Below are positions 5,189 through 5,323 of a stretch of DNA of 5,323 nucleotides, piece by piece. Origin of the DNA: Cacconaster sp045617505. GTDB lineage: Bacteria; Bacteroidota; Bacteroidia; Bacteroidales; UBA932. Position numbers and translations under genes: made by a program. The stretch covers positions 1 to 5,323 of the forward strand of contig JAZLIS010000118.1 of the NCBI GenBank assembly GCA_045617505.1, given 5' to 3'. The first letter of the stretch is position 1; every line of letters starts with the position of its first letter. A model generated the notes under the pieces. The model was not told where the DNA came from. It made no database searches and saw nothing but the letters and a program-made list of their open reading frames with translations.

Positions 5189-5323
5189 TTATAGAGAAAT
5201 TTCTTCGTAAAGCCCAGCGGCTTTTTCGTGCTGCCGCTTGATTTCATCGGCCAGCCACTGCGGTTCCATCACCTGAATGAGCGGACCACGGGAGAGCAGA
5301 GGGCTGAAGAAGTCGGCGGTAGG
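5189..5323 (-). CDS. C-terminal end of a WYL-domain transcriptional regulator (partial)
   Basis: The last 44 codons of a minus-strand gene run in from the right edge and end at a TAA (5191-5189). The visible peptide includes FFSPLLSRGPLIQVMEPQWL followed by ADEIKRQHEKAAGLYEE. It has the typical ending of WYL-family regulators, in which the WCX extension closes with a 'V(L/M)EPxWLxxEIxxxxxxAxxLY' helix. WYL proteins usually have an N-terminal winged helix and a ligand-sensing WYL domain, and many repress or activate neighbouring stress and defence genes. The WYL core itself lies outside the window, so its residues cannot be checked. The gene shares orientation with the HIRAN operon and ends 70 bases upstream of it. 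Confidence 0.8.
   Translation of the reverse strand, partial: PTADFFSPLLSRGPLIQVMEPQWLADEIKRQHEKAAGLYEEISL

Noticed and set aside
1..5323. CRISPR array or tRNA gene
   Set aside because: No short, regularly spaced direct repeats and no cloverleaf with a T-loop motif were seen. The only long direct repeat is the 170-bp pair.

Overview
The window looks like a Bacteroidales genome (Bacteroides, Prevotella, Alistipes or a relative). The grounds are the Bacteroidetes-type -7 promoter box TAnnTTTG before two transcription units, mostly A/T-rich translation starts with no Shine-Dalgarno sequence, and protein families common in gut Bacteroidetes: a DUF6249-like membrane protein beside an ECF sigma factor, and small HIRAN, SIMPL and WYL proteins. 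This assignment is inferred from sequence style, not from a database match.

Layout. Positions 1-790 hold no convincing gene. They consist of a GC-rich stretch (1-125), an A/T-rich spacer (126-240), a GC-rich stretch packed with perfect inverted repeats (243-604), and the first copy of a 170-bp GC-rich repeat (605-774). A plus-strand promoter (790-816) then leads into a compact three-gene operon: a DUF6249-like membrane protein (910-1359), an ECF sigma factor (1369-1845) and a small two-helix membrane protein that may restrain the sigma factor (1842-2225). The second copy of the 170-bp repeat (2266-2435) has the same orientation and no gaps relative to the first. It lies just after this operon, so the sigma operon is bracketed by direct repeats.

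Everything to the right is on the minus strand and is read from the right edge leftward: the end of a WYL-type regulator (5189 to the edge), a small inverted repeat that may be an operator, a HIRAN-domain protein (4774-5118), a cytoplasmic SIMPL-domain protein (4101-4760), a two-part protein ending in a zinc ribbon (3572-4099), a dual-specificity-type phosphatase (3104-3559), and, probably from its own promoter, a membrane-anchored winged-helix protein (2451-3017). Spacing of 1 to 13 bases from HIRAN to the phosphatase indicates one operon.

How the parts may work together. The left operon resembles an ECF signalling unit in which membrane proteins, rather than a classical FecR pair, would control the sigma factor. 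The right operon joins a predicted DNA-binding HIRAN protein, a phosphatase, a zinc ribbon and a SIMPL protein next to a WYL regulator. That suggests a stress- or damage-related accessory module, but no member has a function that can be assigned with certainty here. The GC-rich repeat copies, and the hairpin-dense element upstream of the first copy, are the least explained parts of the window.
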